A stretch of 60,412 nucleotides of DNA from Klebsiella pneumoniae (GTDB lineage: Bacteria; Desulfobacterota; Binatia; Bin18). Positions 7,215-16,149 of the stretch are shown here, piece after piece (position 1 is the first letter of the stretch; every line of letters begins with the position of its first letter). The stretch is taken from NCBI GenBank assembly GCA_945865755.1, contig CAMBFS010000004.1, positions 1 through 60,412 of the forward strand, written 5' to 3'. The notes below the pieces were generated by a model. It made no database searches, was not told where the DNA came from, and saw only the letters and a list, made by a program, of their open reading frames with translations. Position numbers and translations under genes: made by a program.

Positions 7215-8705
7215 ATGGCACGACGGATACTCGCCCTCGACATCGGCCCCACCACACTGAAAGCCGCGGTGATAGAAAGCGCGTTGCGGAGCTGCCGCGT
7301 GGTGGGGTTTTTTCAGCACTCTCGCAATCCAGACCAGAGCCTTGCTCAGGACCTGCAAGAGTTTTGTACGCTGCACCATCTCCGAGGCGATACGGTGCTG
7401 TCCTCTCTGCCGGGGAGCTTCGTGACCCATCGGTTGTTGTCGCTGCCGTTCACCAACGCCCGCCAGGTGAGTCAGGCGGTGCCGTTTGAACTTGAGGCGC
7501 TCATCCCTTTTCAGCTCGAAGACCTGGTGATCACTGAACAGATTGTGCAGCGCGCGGACGCCGGTACGATGGTCCTCGCCGTCGCCACTCCCAAAACGGT
7601 CTTGCGCGAACACCTCGCGGCTCTCGCGGCGGCAGGGGTCGAGCCCCACAGTGTGAGTTTTGCTCCTATCGCGGCATTGCCGCTGCTGTCCCTCGGTGGT
7701 GTCGCCATGACTGGGACAACCGCGCTCCTGGACATCGGTGAGCAGCAGAGTTCGGTCATTCTCCTGCAAGACGGGGTGGTGTGTGGGCTCCGCACTGTGA
7801 ACCAAGTGTACGATGAGGAGGATGGCGGAGCGGCATTCTTCGCCGCCTTACAGTGGACGCTGTTGGCATTCAGCGGGGATGCCGAACACTTGCCAACGCG
7901 GTTTTTTGTCTGCGGTGACCACGCCGAGTCCGCGCTCCTCAGGCATGGGGTGGCACAGCGCTTTGACGCCGAGGTTCTTTCGTTCACGGAATTCGTGTTG
8001 CCCGCGGTTGCGGAAAACGACCGTCCCGCCCAATCGGCGTTCGCGACCTGTTTGGGCATGGGTCTCCGCGAGGCGCTGGCGGGTTCGTTGGTGGGGATCA
8101 ACCTGCGCAGTGGTGAATTCTCGCCACGGGCACAGGATGAGGTGCTTCAGGATGAGTGGCGGCGGCTCGGCCGGTTGGCCGCGTCCGTTGCTCTGGCCGC
8201 CGGAGTGGCCGTGGGTGTGAACCTCTACACTCTGGATAGTCGGTATCAACTGCTGCGGCAGGAAGTCCGGCGCGTCTTCACCGCCGCGCTGCCAGAAGTG
8301 CGGACGGTGGTGAGCGAAAAGGCGCAACTTGAGGAAGCCATCGGTACGTTACAGCAGCGCCACCGTCTGCTGCATGGCGCGGGCACGGCCTCTCCGTTGG
8401 AGGTGCTACGACAGCTCAGCACCGCGTTGCCGGAGAATGTCTCGCTTGATCTTGAGGAGTGGGTCTTCGACGAAGATGCCGTGCGGTTCCGAGGGAGCAC
8501 ATCGTCCTTTGAGGCGGCGGAGACGATTAAGACGGCGGTGACGGGCCTCGGCCTCTTTCGCGATGTGCAGTTGAAGGATGTGAAAACCGAAGCTGGCACC
8601 CAGAAAGTCGCGTTTGGATTGCAGATACTGCTCAAACAGGGCACAAACCCGGCGGCAGCGGAGCCGACCGCGTCGGAACCGACCGCGAACACGGGGACAC
8701 TATGA
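7215..8705 (+). CDS. gspL: Type II secretion assembly protein GspL
   Basis: Inner-membrane assembly protein with an N-terminal actin-like cytoplasmic domain (LALDIGPTTLKAAVIE, residues 5-20) that binds GspE. A transmembrane helix follows near residues 320-345 (LGRLAASVALAAGVAVGVNL), then a periplasmic ferredoxin-like domain. Length is 496 residues. It starts 3 nt after gspK and precedes gspM, the expected order. The actin-like part resembles PilM, as in other GspL proteins. Confidence 0.88.
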   Translation: MARRILALDIGPTTLKAAVIESALRSCRVVGFFQHSRNPDQSLAQDLQEFCTLHHLRGDTVLSSLPGSFVTHRLLSLPFTNARQVSQAVPFELEALIPFQLEDLVITEQIVQRADAGTMVLAVATPKTVLREHLAALAAAGVEPHSVSFAPIAALPLLSLGGVAMTGTTALLDIGEQQSSVILLQDGVVCGLRTVNQVYDEEDGGAAFFAALQWTLLAFSGDAEHLPTRFFVCGDHAESALLRHGVAQRFDAEVLSFTEFVLPAVAENDRPAQSAFATCLGMGLREALAGSLVGINLRSGEFSPRAQDEVLQDEWRRLGRLAASVALAAGVAVGVNLYTLDSRYQLLRQEVRRVFTAALPEVRTVVSEKAQLEEAIGTLQQRHRLLHGAGTASPLEVLRQLSTALPENVSLDLEEWVFDEDAVRFRGSTSSFEAAETIKTAVTGLGLFRDVQLKDVKTEAGTQKVAFGLQILLKQGTNPAAAEPTASEPTANTGTL

Positions 8706-8722
8706 ATGAGTGGGCTCTGAGA

Positions 8723-8766
8723 GTTCCCTCTCCCGGACGGGAGAGGGCCGGGGTGAGGGGGATCAA
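8723..8766 (+). repeat. Palindromic interspersed repeat, copy 1
   Basis: A 9-bp stem CCCTCTCCC / GGGAGAGGG with loop GGAC is followed by CCGGGGTGAGGGGGATCAA. The inverse copy lies at 41159-41202. Such GGGAGAGGG...GGTGAGGGG elements are widespread in proteobacterial genomes. Here it separates gspL from gspM, and its GAGGGGG tail may serve as the gspM ribosome binding site. Confidence 0.8.
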
Positions 8767-8781
8767 GTGACCTTTTCCTTT

Positions 8782-9387
8782 ATGAATTTCCCGTTTAATC
8801 AGTATCTCTCTTCCCTGCGTGTCCAAGTCCTTGAGACCCTGGGCATAGCCAATGTCCTCGCCCGCCTCTCTTCGCGTGAGCGTTTCGCCGTTGGTGCCGC
8901 CGCTCTCGCACTAGGGGGAACCGCTGGATACCTCTTCGTGATCGAGCCTGTCTGGGAGATGCACGCGCGTTTGCGCACCCGAATCGCCACGAAAGAACGC
9001 GAGGTGCAAGAAGTCGCCGCGCTGGGCCGCACGTATGAAACGCTCCGCCAAGAAGTGGAGCGGGTACGTCCGCCACAGAACGGCTCGTCGCCGGGCGCCA
9101 CGCTGTCGCCGTTCGCGGTGTTAGAAGGCTTGGCGACTACGACTTTCGGGCGTGACAAACTCGCGGCGATTAACCCGGTTAGTCACGAGACGCATGAAGG
9201 CGTGGACCAAGAGACGATTGAACTCAAGCTCAGTGGCGTGGCCCTGCAAGAAGTGGTGGCTCTTTTATATAAGATGGATGCCGCTAGCTCGACGCTGCGC
9301 TGCACCAACCTCGCGATCAAGAAACGCTACAAGGACCCGTACACTTTCGATGTCACACTTACCGCCATCGCTTTCACTCCCCGATAA
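8782..9387 (+). CDS. gspM: Type II secretion assembly protein GspM
   Basis: Small bitopic inner-membrane protein that partners GspL. It has an N-terminal cytoplasmic stretch, a hydrophobic segment near residues 37-58 (FAVGAAALALGGTAGYLFVIEPVW), a coiled-coil region and a periplasmic ferredoxin-like domain. I list ATG 8782; GTG 8767 is in frame and has GAGGGGG from the adjacent repeat about 5 nt upstream, so it may be the real start. The 3' end overlaps gspN by about 38 bp. Assignment rests on topology and gene order. Confidence 0.8.
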   Translation: MNFPFNQYLSSLRVQVLETLGIANVLARLSSRERFAVGAAALALGGTAGYLFVIEPVWEMHARLRTRIATKEREVQEVAALGRTYETLRQEVERVRPPQNGSSPGATLSPFAVLEGLATTTFGRDKLAAINPVSHETHEGVDQETIELKLSGVALQEVVALLYKMDAASSTLRCTNLAIKKRYKDPYTFDVTLTAIAFTPR

Positions 9388-10303
9388 CGACGGCACGCTT
9401 GCGCCGCTCGTTCCGGGAGCCTCACTCCTCCTCCGAGTACGGAAGGCGGGTTCCCGCTTTTCTGGACGTGTGGGGTGGATTCTTTACACCATCGTGAGTT
9501 GCCTATTCTTTCTGCTGCTCACGTTTCCAACCGACTTGTTGATCCAGCGCGTGGTGAGCGGAGCGACCCGTGGGACTCCCGTCCGTATCCAGTATGGGCA
9601 GGGAGAACTGACCTGGTGGGGCAGTTGTCGGCTGCGTGAGGTGGAGGTCGCCCACGGCACCGCACCCGTTGTGAAAATCGCGCGACTGACGGTTCAACCT
9701 TCGCTGCTGGGATTACTGTTTGGTCGCCCGTGGCCGCTGAGTTTTACCGCGGACCTGTATGGTGGCACGGTCCGTGGCAACGTGACCGTGGAGGGGGATG
9801 AACAAAGTCTCCAACTGACCGCGCAGCGCCTTGACCTCGGCCGGCTGCCGATTCCGGGCATGACCAAGGGAGCCGGAGTACAAGGGTTGTTGAGTGGGGA
9901 AGGAGAAGTCCGAGGCAATATGGCGGACCTCTTCTCGTTACAGGGACAGGTGGCATTGACCGTGACCGAGGGGGCGGTGCGAGCAGGCACGGTCTCTGGA
10001 TTTCCATTGCCCGCACTTGCTTCCGTCGGAGCCCAGCTTCGGGCGACCATAAAAAAGAGCCAGGTGGATATTAGCGACTTCACGCTTCAGGCGGACCACG
10101 CTGAAGCGCAACTACGCGGCTCCGTGATTCTGGTGACCCCCTTGCCGCTGAGTGCGCTCAACTTGCAAATGACCGCGAAGGCACCGGACAATGCCGCCGC
10201 GCCGCTGAAGATGCTGGTTTCGTTATTGCCCACCGCCCCGGATGCCGCCGGGACGCGCCGGGTGTCGATTAGTGGGTCGCTGGCCGCGCCGATTCTTCGG
10301 TAA
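9350..10303 (+). CDS. gspN: Type II secretion protein GspN (delta-type)
   Basis: Bitopic protein with one transmembrane helix (about residues 45-65, ILYTIVSCLFFLLLTFP) and a long AsmA-like beta-rich periplasmic domain, matching the GspN family seen at the end of deltaproteobacterial type II operons. ATG 9350 lies inside the end of gspM, giving a translationally coupled overlap; further upstream starts in this frame would only read the gspM shadow. It ends at TAA 10301-10303 and overlaps the convergent ATPase gene by 35 bp. Confidence 0.8.
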   Translation: MSHLPPSLSLPDNDGTLAPLVPGASLLLRVRKAGSRFSGRVGWILYTIVSCLFFLLLTFPTDLLIQRVVSGATRGTPVRIQYGQGELTWWGSCRLREVEVAHGTAPVVKIARLTVQPSLLGLLFGRPWPLSFTADLYGGTVRGNVTVEGDEQSLQLTAQRLDLGRLPIPGMTKGAGVQGLLSGEGEVRGNMADLFSLQGQVALTVTEGAVRAGTVSGFPLPALASVGAQLRATIKKSQVDISDFTLQADHAEAQLRGSVILVTPLPLSALNLQMTAKAPDNAAAPLKMLVSLLPTAPDAAGTRRVSISGSLAAPILR

Positions 10304-11624
10304 TGCCTTCGCGAATGAGCTGGGGGAGTTGGCCGATCGCGTACAACGGCACGGAGAGGACTCGCTCCGCGTAGGAGAGTGGTGTTTGTGAGATGCGCAC
10401 CCCGAGCGGTGGGTGATATTCGTCCATGAACTGCTTCAAGCTCCGCAGTCGCCCCGTTTTTCCCGCTTTGACTTCAATGGGGATCACGATTCCATCCACG
10501 CTGGACAAATAGTCCACTTCGGCTTGGCTTCCTCGTTTCTCGCGAAACCAAAAGAACAAAGCCGCGTCTTCATACGGGGCGCTATACGCTAACAATTCTT
10601 GTCCAACGAACTGTTCCGCGACCGCACCCGCATTGATGGCGAGAAAATCAGTCGCGGTGGCGATGGTGGCATCCAGCCCACACGCCCGTTGCATGAGCCC
10701 CACATCAAGGAAGAGGATTTTGAACAGGGGCTCCTTGCTGAGCGCCGCGAATGGGAGCCCTGCGCCGGACGTGGCATGAATCCGGGAGAGCGTCCCCGCA
10801 CGGACAAGAAGCGATAAGGCATCCTTGAGTTCACGTGAGCGGATTTCGCGATCAACTTGGGCATATTTGTACCGTTGTCCAACCAGACGAGGGGCCGAGT
10901 CGAAGACCCGTTGAAGATACGTATGTTTGACGCGACTGGCGTATTTGCCGAAGTCATCACGATAGGTTTGCAATAATGCCGTTGCCACGCGTTGATAGGT
11001 TGTTTGCTGGGGTGCTCGCAAATACTCTTCGATGACGGCGGGCATACCGCCAGTCAGGAGATAGTCACGAACCAAACTCAGCAGTTTGCCATGAACCGCC
11101 TCTGGCACGGCGGTCGTGAGCGTGAGCGTGGCGAGATACTCGGTGAGTGTCTGTTCTCCGGCGGCGGTCAGGAACTCTAAAAAGGAGAGCGGGCGGAGAA
11201 AGAGATACTGGATGCGCCCAACGGGCATACGAAAGTCTTCGGACCGGAGCGTGAAATCCAGCAAGGAGCCCGCCCCAATCACATGGAGTTCCGGCATCTG
11301 TTCATGGAAATATCGGAACGCCATAAGGGCTTGTGGGCATTCTTGAATCTCGTCCAGGAACACCAGCGTCTGGCCTGGGATGATCGTCACGTTCCGTGTG
11401 AGCGCGATCGTGCGGATGATCGCGCGTGGATCAAGGGTGGAAAAAATACCGCGCACGTCGGGGGACAACTCGAAATTGAGTTCGACACAATTGGTAAAAT
11501 GCGTCTGGGCGAATTGCTGGACGGCGAAGGTTTTTCCCACTTGCCGAGCACCACGGAGCAAGAGCGGACGACGGCGTGCGGCATCTTTCCAGTGGATCAG
11601 TTCTTGTTGAATAGCGCGAAGCAT
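10269..11624 (-). CDS. AAA ATPase with DUF4143 domain
   Basis: This 451-residue protein has Walker A GARQVGKT (residues 25-32), Walker B LVFLDEIQECP (about 89-99), a sensor GAGSLLDFTL, and a C-terminal DUF4143 domain that usually ends in a PD-(D/E)XK-like fold (here AEVDYL... IPIEVKAGKTG). Such proteins are common accessory ATPases; their role is not established and may involve conflict systems. No repeat arrays adjoin it. The 3' end overlaps gspN tail-to-tail. ATG 11624 is the natural start. Confidence 0.88.
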   Translation of the reverse strand: MLRAIQQELIHWKDAARRRPLLLRGARQVGKTFAVQQFAQTHFTNCVELNFELSPDVRGIFSTLDPRAIIRTIALTRNVTIIPGQTLVFLDEIQECPQALMAFRYFHEQMPELHVIGAGSLLDFTLRSEDFRMPVGRIQYLFLRPLSFLEFLTAAGEQTLTEYLATLTLTTAVPEAVHGKLLSLVRDYLLTGGMPAVIEEYLRAPQQTTYQRVATALLQTYRDDFGKYASRVKHTYLQRVFDSAPRLVGQRYKYAQVDREIRSRELKDALSLLVRAGTLSRIHATSGAGLPFAALSKEPLFKILFLDVGLMQRACGLDATIATATDFLAINAGAVAEQFVGQELLAYSAPYEDAALFFWFREKRGSQAEVDYLSSVDGIVIPIEVKAGKTGRLRSLKQFMDEYHPPLGVRISQTPLSYAERVLSVPLYAIGQLPQLIREGITEESARPATH

Positions 11625-12020
11625 GGTGCGAAACTCTCATTCAGGACATAATACCTTTCTCATGGCCAAAGGATAGGGATATTACATCCTAAATATGGAC
11701 AAAAAAAGGGGCTTTTGACGGATTCGCTAGAAACAGTGGCAGGGACGTGATTGAGTTCCGAGTTCCGAATTTCGCGTTCTTTTTCCCGGTGGGAAGACGG
11801 GGAACCGAGAGAGGTTGGCAATGAGGGGAGCGAATTTCAGCTTGGGGCGCGGTGCTTCTCCTGTCTGCTTCACGACACGTCTCTCGCTGATTCGCTGGTT
11901 CCCCGGTTCTCTGATTCGGTGTCTTGATGCTCTATTATGCCTTGATGACGCGCCCCCTTTCGACTCCGTTGACAAAGTTGCTACTATGCGGGCATCTGCT
12001 CAAAGAAATTGGGAGTACGC
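11625..12020. other. Intergenic region without a convincing gene
   Basis: About 400 bp. It holds the promoter side of the DUF4143 ATPase and a short heptad-like tract at about 11752-11782 (GAGTTCC units). The rest shows no supported gene, RNA or terminator. Confidence 0.5.
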
Positions 12021-12284
12021 ATGGCAAGAATTGATCGCAACTCATCTCCTTTGTCTGTTGAGGGCCAGTCGCTAGGGTTTGAGGCTTTCACGACGAAATC
12101 GACTCCGCCATGGGGCGAGTCGAAAACGACTTCTGCTGCCCCACAAGCTGAGTTGGGATTGGGGGTAGAGCAGGACATCGTCGTGAAAATGTCCCCGCTT
12201 GCTCGGACACACGTGAGAATCCGCGCAAAATATCTGGGACGCGCGCAGCCACGGATTGTTCTTGATACGGTTCTCGAAGACTGA
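12021..12284 (+). CDS. Small protein of unknown function
   Basis: An 87-residue open frame starts at ATG 12021 with GGGAG 6 nt upstream. The N-terminal half is rich in Ser, Thr and Pro; the C-terminal half (VVKMSPLARTHVRIRAKYLGRAQPRIV) looks like beta strands. It lies 27 nt upstream of the next gene in the same direction and is probably cotranscribed. I recognise no family. A minus-strand frame covers the same bases but lacks a ribosome binding site. Confidence 0.5.
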   Translation: MARIDRNSSPLSVEGQSLGFEAFTTKSTPPWGESKTTSAAPQAELGLGVEQDIVVKMSPLARTHVRIRAKYLGRAQPRIVLDTVLED

Positions 12285-12311
12285 GGGGTCGGCGAGAGTA
12301 GGTGGATGGCG

Positions 12312-12851
12312 ATGGCATATCCCTGGTACGGCATAGTGGAAGGAGAAAGTCTTCTTCAGGGAGACCTCATTGATCGCTGCCCGGTACTTGTTCCAAAAGG
12401 ACCCATTATCATCGAAAGAGATCAGGCAACTGAGCTGCAACTTGACGGCTACCTAGAAGAATATGACGTAGTGGTTATGAGCCAGTCCTGCGACCTTGAG
12501 CAAGCTAAACTTGATTTTGTCCTTGTGTGTCCACACTGGTCTTTAGAAGAACTGGGACACAGGAACGAGTACCTCAAATCGTCCAAAGGAAAAGAAGACC
12601 TCCGACGTGGTCACATTCCAGGCTATCACCTGCTTGCCGCCTGTGAATTAGAAGGTATGGAGCGTACCTTTCGCGTTGTTGATTTCCGAACCGCGTATAG
12701 CCTGCCTCTAGAGTTCTTGAAACACTTCGCGGTAAGCTGTGGTCAGCGCTTGCAACTTCTTCCTCCTTACCGGGAACACCTTGCTCAAGCCTTCGCTCGC
12801 TTCTTCATGCGAGTCGGGCTTCCTGCTGATATTCCACCTTTCAAGAAGTGA
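12312..12851 (+). CDS. Protein of unknown function with SQSCDL motif
   Basis: A 179-residue soluble protein. The core reads as a small beta-barrel-like start (YPWYGIVEGESLLQGDLIDRCPV), then YDVVVMSQSCDLEQAK with a cysteine at residue 60, then a helical C-terminal part. Similar SQSCDL proteins occur as uncharacterised genes in many bacteria, and no function is known to me. ATG 12312 has AGGTGG 6 nt upstream; ATG 12306 is in frame too. It forms a two-gene unit with the preceding small gene and lies just before selB. Confidence 0.7.
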   Translation: MAYPWYGIVEGESLLQGDLIDRCPVLVPKGPIIIERDQATELQLDGYLEEYDVVVMSQSCDLEQAKLDFVLVCPHWSLEELGHRNEYLKSSKGKEDLRRGHIPGYHLLAACELEGMERTFRVVDFRTAYSLPLEFLKHFAVSCGQRLQLLPPYREHLAQAFARFFMRVGLPADIPPFKK

Positions 12852-12917
12852 ACCTCTATCTTCTGACCGGTCGATTTTTTGTCAGACTGATCGCAATCTT
12901 GGAGAGCACCCACACAC

Positions 12918-14825
12918 ATGCCGCATATCATTGGCACCGCTGGTCACATTGACCACGGCAAAACCTCGCTGATTAAGGCCCTGACTGGGTTGGAAACCGA
13001 CCGCTTGAAGGAAGAGCAAGAGCGCGGGATTTCGATTGACCTGGGCTTTGCTTATCTCGACCTCCCCAATGGCGAGCGCGCGGGCATCATTGATGTCCCA
13101 GGACATGAACGCTTCATCCGTAACATGCTGGCCGGAGCGCACGGCATCGACCTCGTGCTGTTTACTATCGCCGCCGACGATGGCGTCATGCCTCAAAGTG
13201 AGGAACACCTCGACTTCTTGCATCTGTTAGGGGTGAAGAAGGGTATCTGTCTTATTACCAAAGCCGACTTGGTCGAACCCGCGCGTATCGCTGAAGTCCA
13301 GGAAGAGATCGAAATTCTCACGCTGGACACCACGCTCGAAGGCTGCCCCATCATTCCGGTGTCGTCCGTGTCTGGTCTGGGACTCGACCGACTCCGCGAA
13401 GAGATCGCGACTCAACTGCAAGCCTACGAACGTCCGCCACTGCCGGGATACTTTCGCCTGCCCGTGGACCGCGCGTTTGTGATGAAAGGGCATGGCGTGG
13501 TCGTGACGGGGACCGCCATTGCCGGCACTATTAGTGAAGGCGAGACGGTCCGCGTGCTGCCTGGTGGTGAAGAATCCCGTGTCCGTTCGATTCAGGTGCA
13601 TGGCCAGCCGGTGAAACAGGCCAAATGGGGGCAGCGCGTGGCCCTCAATCTGGCCGGGCTAGAAAAGAGCGCGCTGACACGAGGGCATGTGATCTGTCAT
13701 CCGAAAGTGACGCTGACCACCACGCGGTTCGACGCCGCTGTGGAAATTCGCCCAGGAGCGGGGCGGGAAATCGAGAACCATGAGCGCGTCCGCGTGCACG
13801 TCGGCACGGCGGAAGTCATTGGCAAGGTGCTGATTCTCGATGGCCGTGAAGTGTTACCGCCACGTTCCTCCGCGTATTGTCAGATTGTCCTAGAAGAGCC
13901 GGTGATTGCCTTGCGGGGCGACCGGTTCATTTTGCGCAACCAAACCGCCCAGGGCACGCTGGGTGGAGGCGAGGTGATTCACCCGTTCGCGCAACGGCAT
14001 CGGCGCGCGGAAACCGATGTCTGCGCGCGTCTCGCGGTGCTGCGCGCGGCTGATTTGGGGGCCGCGTGTCGCACCTACTTGGAGCTGCAAACCGCCTTTG
14101 CCTCGCCGCTGGAGGAAATCTATCAAGGTGTGAACGCGCGCGACGACGAAGTCGCCAAAGTGCTGGCGAACGATGGGGACATTCTGCCACTGCCTGATAA
14201 AGCCCATCCCGAAGCGTACTCCGTCGCGAAAAAATGGCGGCGCTTGACCGCGGAAGTCGCGCGGGCACTTACCGCTTTCCATCACCAATCGCCTTTACTG
14301 CAAGGGATGGAGATGGAATCGTTGCGCGGTCAGTTGTCGTTCTCCTTCTCGCCGAAAATTTTTCGCGCGGTGGTCGAGAAACTGGTGGGTGAAGGGGTGG
14401 CCGTGCGTGAAAACAGTACGTTGCGGCTTCCTTCCCACACTGTGACCTTGCATGGCGGCGACCAAGAAGCCGCGACGCGAGTGGAGCACCTGCTCCGAGA
14501 GGGTGGATTTACGCCGCCAGAGGTCAAGGATCTGGAAGGAAAGTTAGGGATTACTCGCAAACTGTTGGTTGATCTCTTGAATGTGTTAGAGTCACGCGGA
14601 GCAGTCGTGAAAGTCACAACCGATATCTACTTGAGCGGCCCTGTATTAGAGAAAGCGAAGACCGCCCTGGTGAATCATCTGTCCACGTCGCCAGAAATTT
14701 CCGCCGCCACGTTCCGCGACCTGCTTGGAGTCAGCCGCAAAGTCGCGATTCCGTTACTTGAGTATTTCGACCGCACCGGTCTCACGCTCCGTGTCGGCGA
14801 CGTGCGCAAGTTGAGAAAACAGTAA
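12918..14825 (+). CDS. selB: Selenocysteine-specific translation elongation factor SelB
   Basis: GTPase that brings selenocysteyl-tRNA to UGA codons and binds SECIS hairpins. It shows G1 GHIDHGKTS (residues 9-17), G3 DVPGHE (about 56-61), G4 TKAD (about 115), EF-Tu-like domains 2 and 3, and a C-terminal set of winged helices (about 400-635) that contacts the SECIS. Length is 635 residues, normal. It is immediately followed by selD, and three UGA-containing selenoprotein genes lie within 12 kb. No selA or selC was seen in the window. Confidence 0.96.
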   Translation: MPHIIGTAGHIDHGKTSLIKALTGLETDRLKEEQERGISIDLGFAYLDLPNGERAGIIDVPGHERFIRNMLAGAHGIDLVLFTIAADDGVMPQSEEHLDFLHLLGVKKGICLITKADLVEPARIAEVQEEIEILTLDTTLEGCPIIPVSSVSGLGLDRLREEIATQLQAYERPPLPGYFRLPVDRAFVMKGHGVVVTGTAIAGTISEGETVRVLPGGEESRVRSIQVHGQPVKQAKWGQRVALNLAGLEKSALTRGHVICHPKVTLTTTRFDAAVEIRPGAGREIENHERVRVHVGTAEVIGKVLILDGREVLPPRSSAYCQIVLEEPVIALRGDRFILRNQTAQGTLGGGEVIHPFAQRHRRAETDVCARLAVLRAADLGAACRTYLELQTAFASPLEEIYQGVNARDDEVAKVLANDGDILPLPDKAHPEAYSVAKKWRRLTAEVARALTAFHHQSPLLQGMEMESLRGQLSFSFSPKIFRAVVEKLVGEGVAVRENSTLRLPSHTVTLHGGDQEAATRVEHLLREGGFTPPEVKDLEGKLGITRKLLVDLLNVLESRGAVVKVTTDIYLSGPVLEKAKTALVNHLSTSPEISAATFRDLLGVSRKVAIPLLEYFDRTGLTLRVGDVRKLRKQ

Positions 14826-14941
14826 CGCGTGGGGGACAGTTCGGAGTCTCGAAGAAGTTCGGAGTTCGGAGTCGGGGACTGTTCGGAGTCCGGCTTTGGA
14901 AGTCGAAACCCGAAACTCGAAACTCGAAACTCGAAACCTTG
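14826..14941 (+). repeat. Heptad arrays between selB and selD
   Basis: GTTCGGA-type units (about 14838-14896) are followed by GAAACTC/CGAAACC units (about 14905-14935) in partly inverse orientation. They form the spacer between selB and selD and share unit length and sequence flavour with the arrays of the gsp operon. Confidence 0.65.
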
Positions 14942-14961
14942 GACACCTAGCGAGGCACATA

Positions 14962-16035
14962 ATGAGTGAGTCAGATATGAACCCCCGAGACCACCGTTCT
15001 CGCATCCGCTTGACGGAAAAAGTCAAAGCCGCTGGCTGAGCGGGCAAACTAGGTCCGGCGGACCTAGCACTGATCCTGAGTACCCTGCCACGTTCTCAAC
15101 ATCCAGATTTGCTGGTCGGCGTCGAAACCTCCGACGACGCCGGGGTGTTTCGGCTACGCGACGATTTGGCGATTATCAATACCGTCGATTTCTTTACCCC
15201 GGTGGTCGATGATCCGTATACATACGGCGTGATCTCCGCGGCCAACTCGCTGAGTGATGTCTACGCGATGGGGGGAGAGCCGAAAACCGCGATGAATATC
15301 GTCTGCTTTCCCCAGAGTGGACTCGACAAGGAGATTCTCGCCGACATCCTGCGTGGCGGCGCGGCGAAAGCCACGGAAGCGGGCGTGGTGATTGTTGGCG
15401 GACATTCGGTCGCCGATGATGAAATTAAGTACGGCATGGCGGTGACCGGGATAGTCGATCCGCGCCGGATCACCCGCAATGTCGGGGTCCAAGAGGGCGA
15501 TGTGATCGTCCTGACCAAACCGCTGGGCACCGGCATCATTACTACCGCGCTCAAGAAAAGCCACCTGTCTGAAGAGGAGTACGGCGCGGCGGTGGTGTCC
15601 ATGTCCATGCTCAACGCGAAAGCCGCGAGTGTGATGTTGCGCTATTCCGTCCATGCCTGCACGGATGTGACGGGGTTTAGTCTGATGGGCCATAGCTGTG
15701 AAATGGCGATGGGGAGCGGCATGACCATCCGTTTGCAAGCCACAGCCCTGCCTTTGTTACCAGGGGCACGGCGGCTCGCGCTCGAAGGGTATATTACTGG
15801 CGGATGCAAACGGAACCGCACGTACCTCGCGGATAAGGTCCAGGTAGCCTCTTCGGTTCCGCAAGATTTGGATGAAGTGGCGTTTGATCCCCAGACCTCT
15901 GGGGGATTGCTGATCGCGGTTCCCGCGCACGAGGTGGAGCGACTCACGCGCGATTTGTTAGCCGAAGGGGTGCTGGCCGCGGCCGTGATTGGCGAAGTCG
16001 TGCCACATGGGGATGAGTGGGTGGCTCTGGTCTAA
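14962..16035 (+). CDS. selD: Selenide, water dikinase SelD containing selenocysteine
   Basis: Makes selenophosphate from selenide and ATP, the selenium donor for Sec-tRNA. The frame runs from ATG 14962 through UGA at 15037-15039 (codon 26) to 16035, 357 residues. The UGA sits in the catalytic motif G-Sec-A-G-K, where many SelD proteins have Sec or Cys. Downstream are the AIR-synthase-like motifs DDAGVF, TVDFFTPVVDDPY, GG(H)S and QTSGGLL. A strong hairpin follows the UGA. A conventional start after the UGA would delete the active site, so readthrough is the better model. The gene makes the substrate needed for its own decoding. Confidence 0.93.
15049..15067 (+). promoter_or_regulatory. Bacterial SECIS element of selD
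   Basis: A perfect 8-bp stem CTAGGTCC / GGACCTAG with loop GGC begins 9 nt after the UGA. A G at the start of a small loop and this distance fit the bacterial SECIS, which SelB recognises in the coding region. Confidence 0.8.
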
Positions 16036-16149
16036 TGTTGCCGTGCGAGGAGAGGGGCTCTCGTGGGGAAGGTAAAGATTTTCTTGGACGTGCCGACTTT
16101 GTAGATGAACAGCACAGATGAAGAAATCGTGCCACGAGAGAGGGCCTCA

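Noticed and set aside
6648..7805. Long minus-strand frame across gspK and gspL
   Set aside because: Codon-bias shadow in GC-rich DNA; no RBS and no recognisable domain.
11984..12334. Minus-strand frame opposite the 87-residue gene
   Set aside because: No ribosome binding site; the plus-strand gene has one and is followed by a cotranscribed partner.
14826..14961. Possible selC (tRNA-Sec) beside selB
   Set aside because: The spacer is only heptad repeats; no cloverleaf or long extra arm could be formed.
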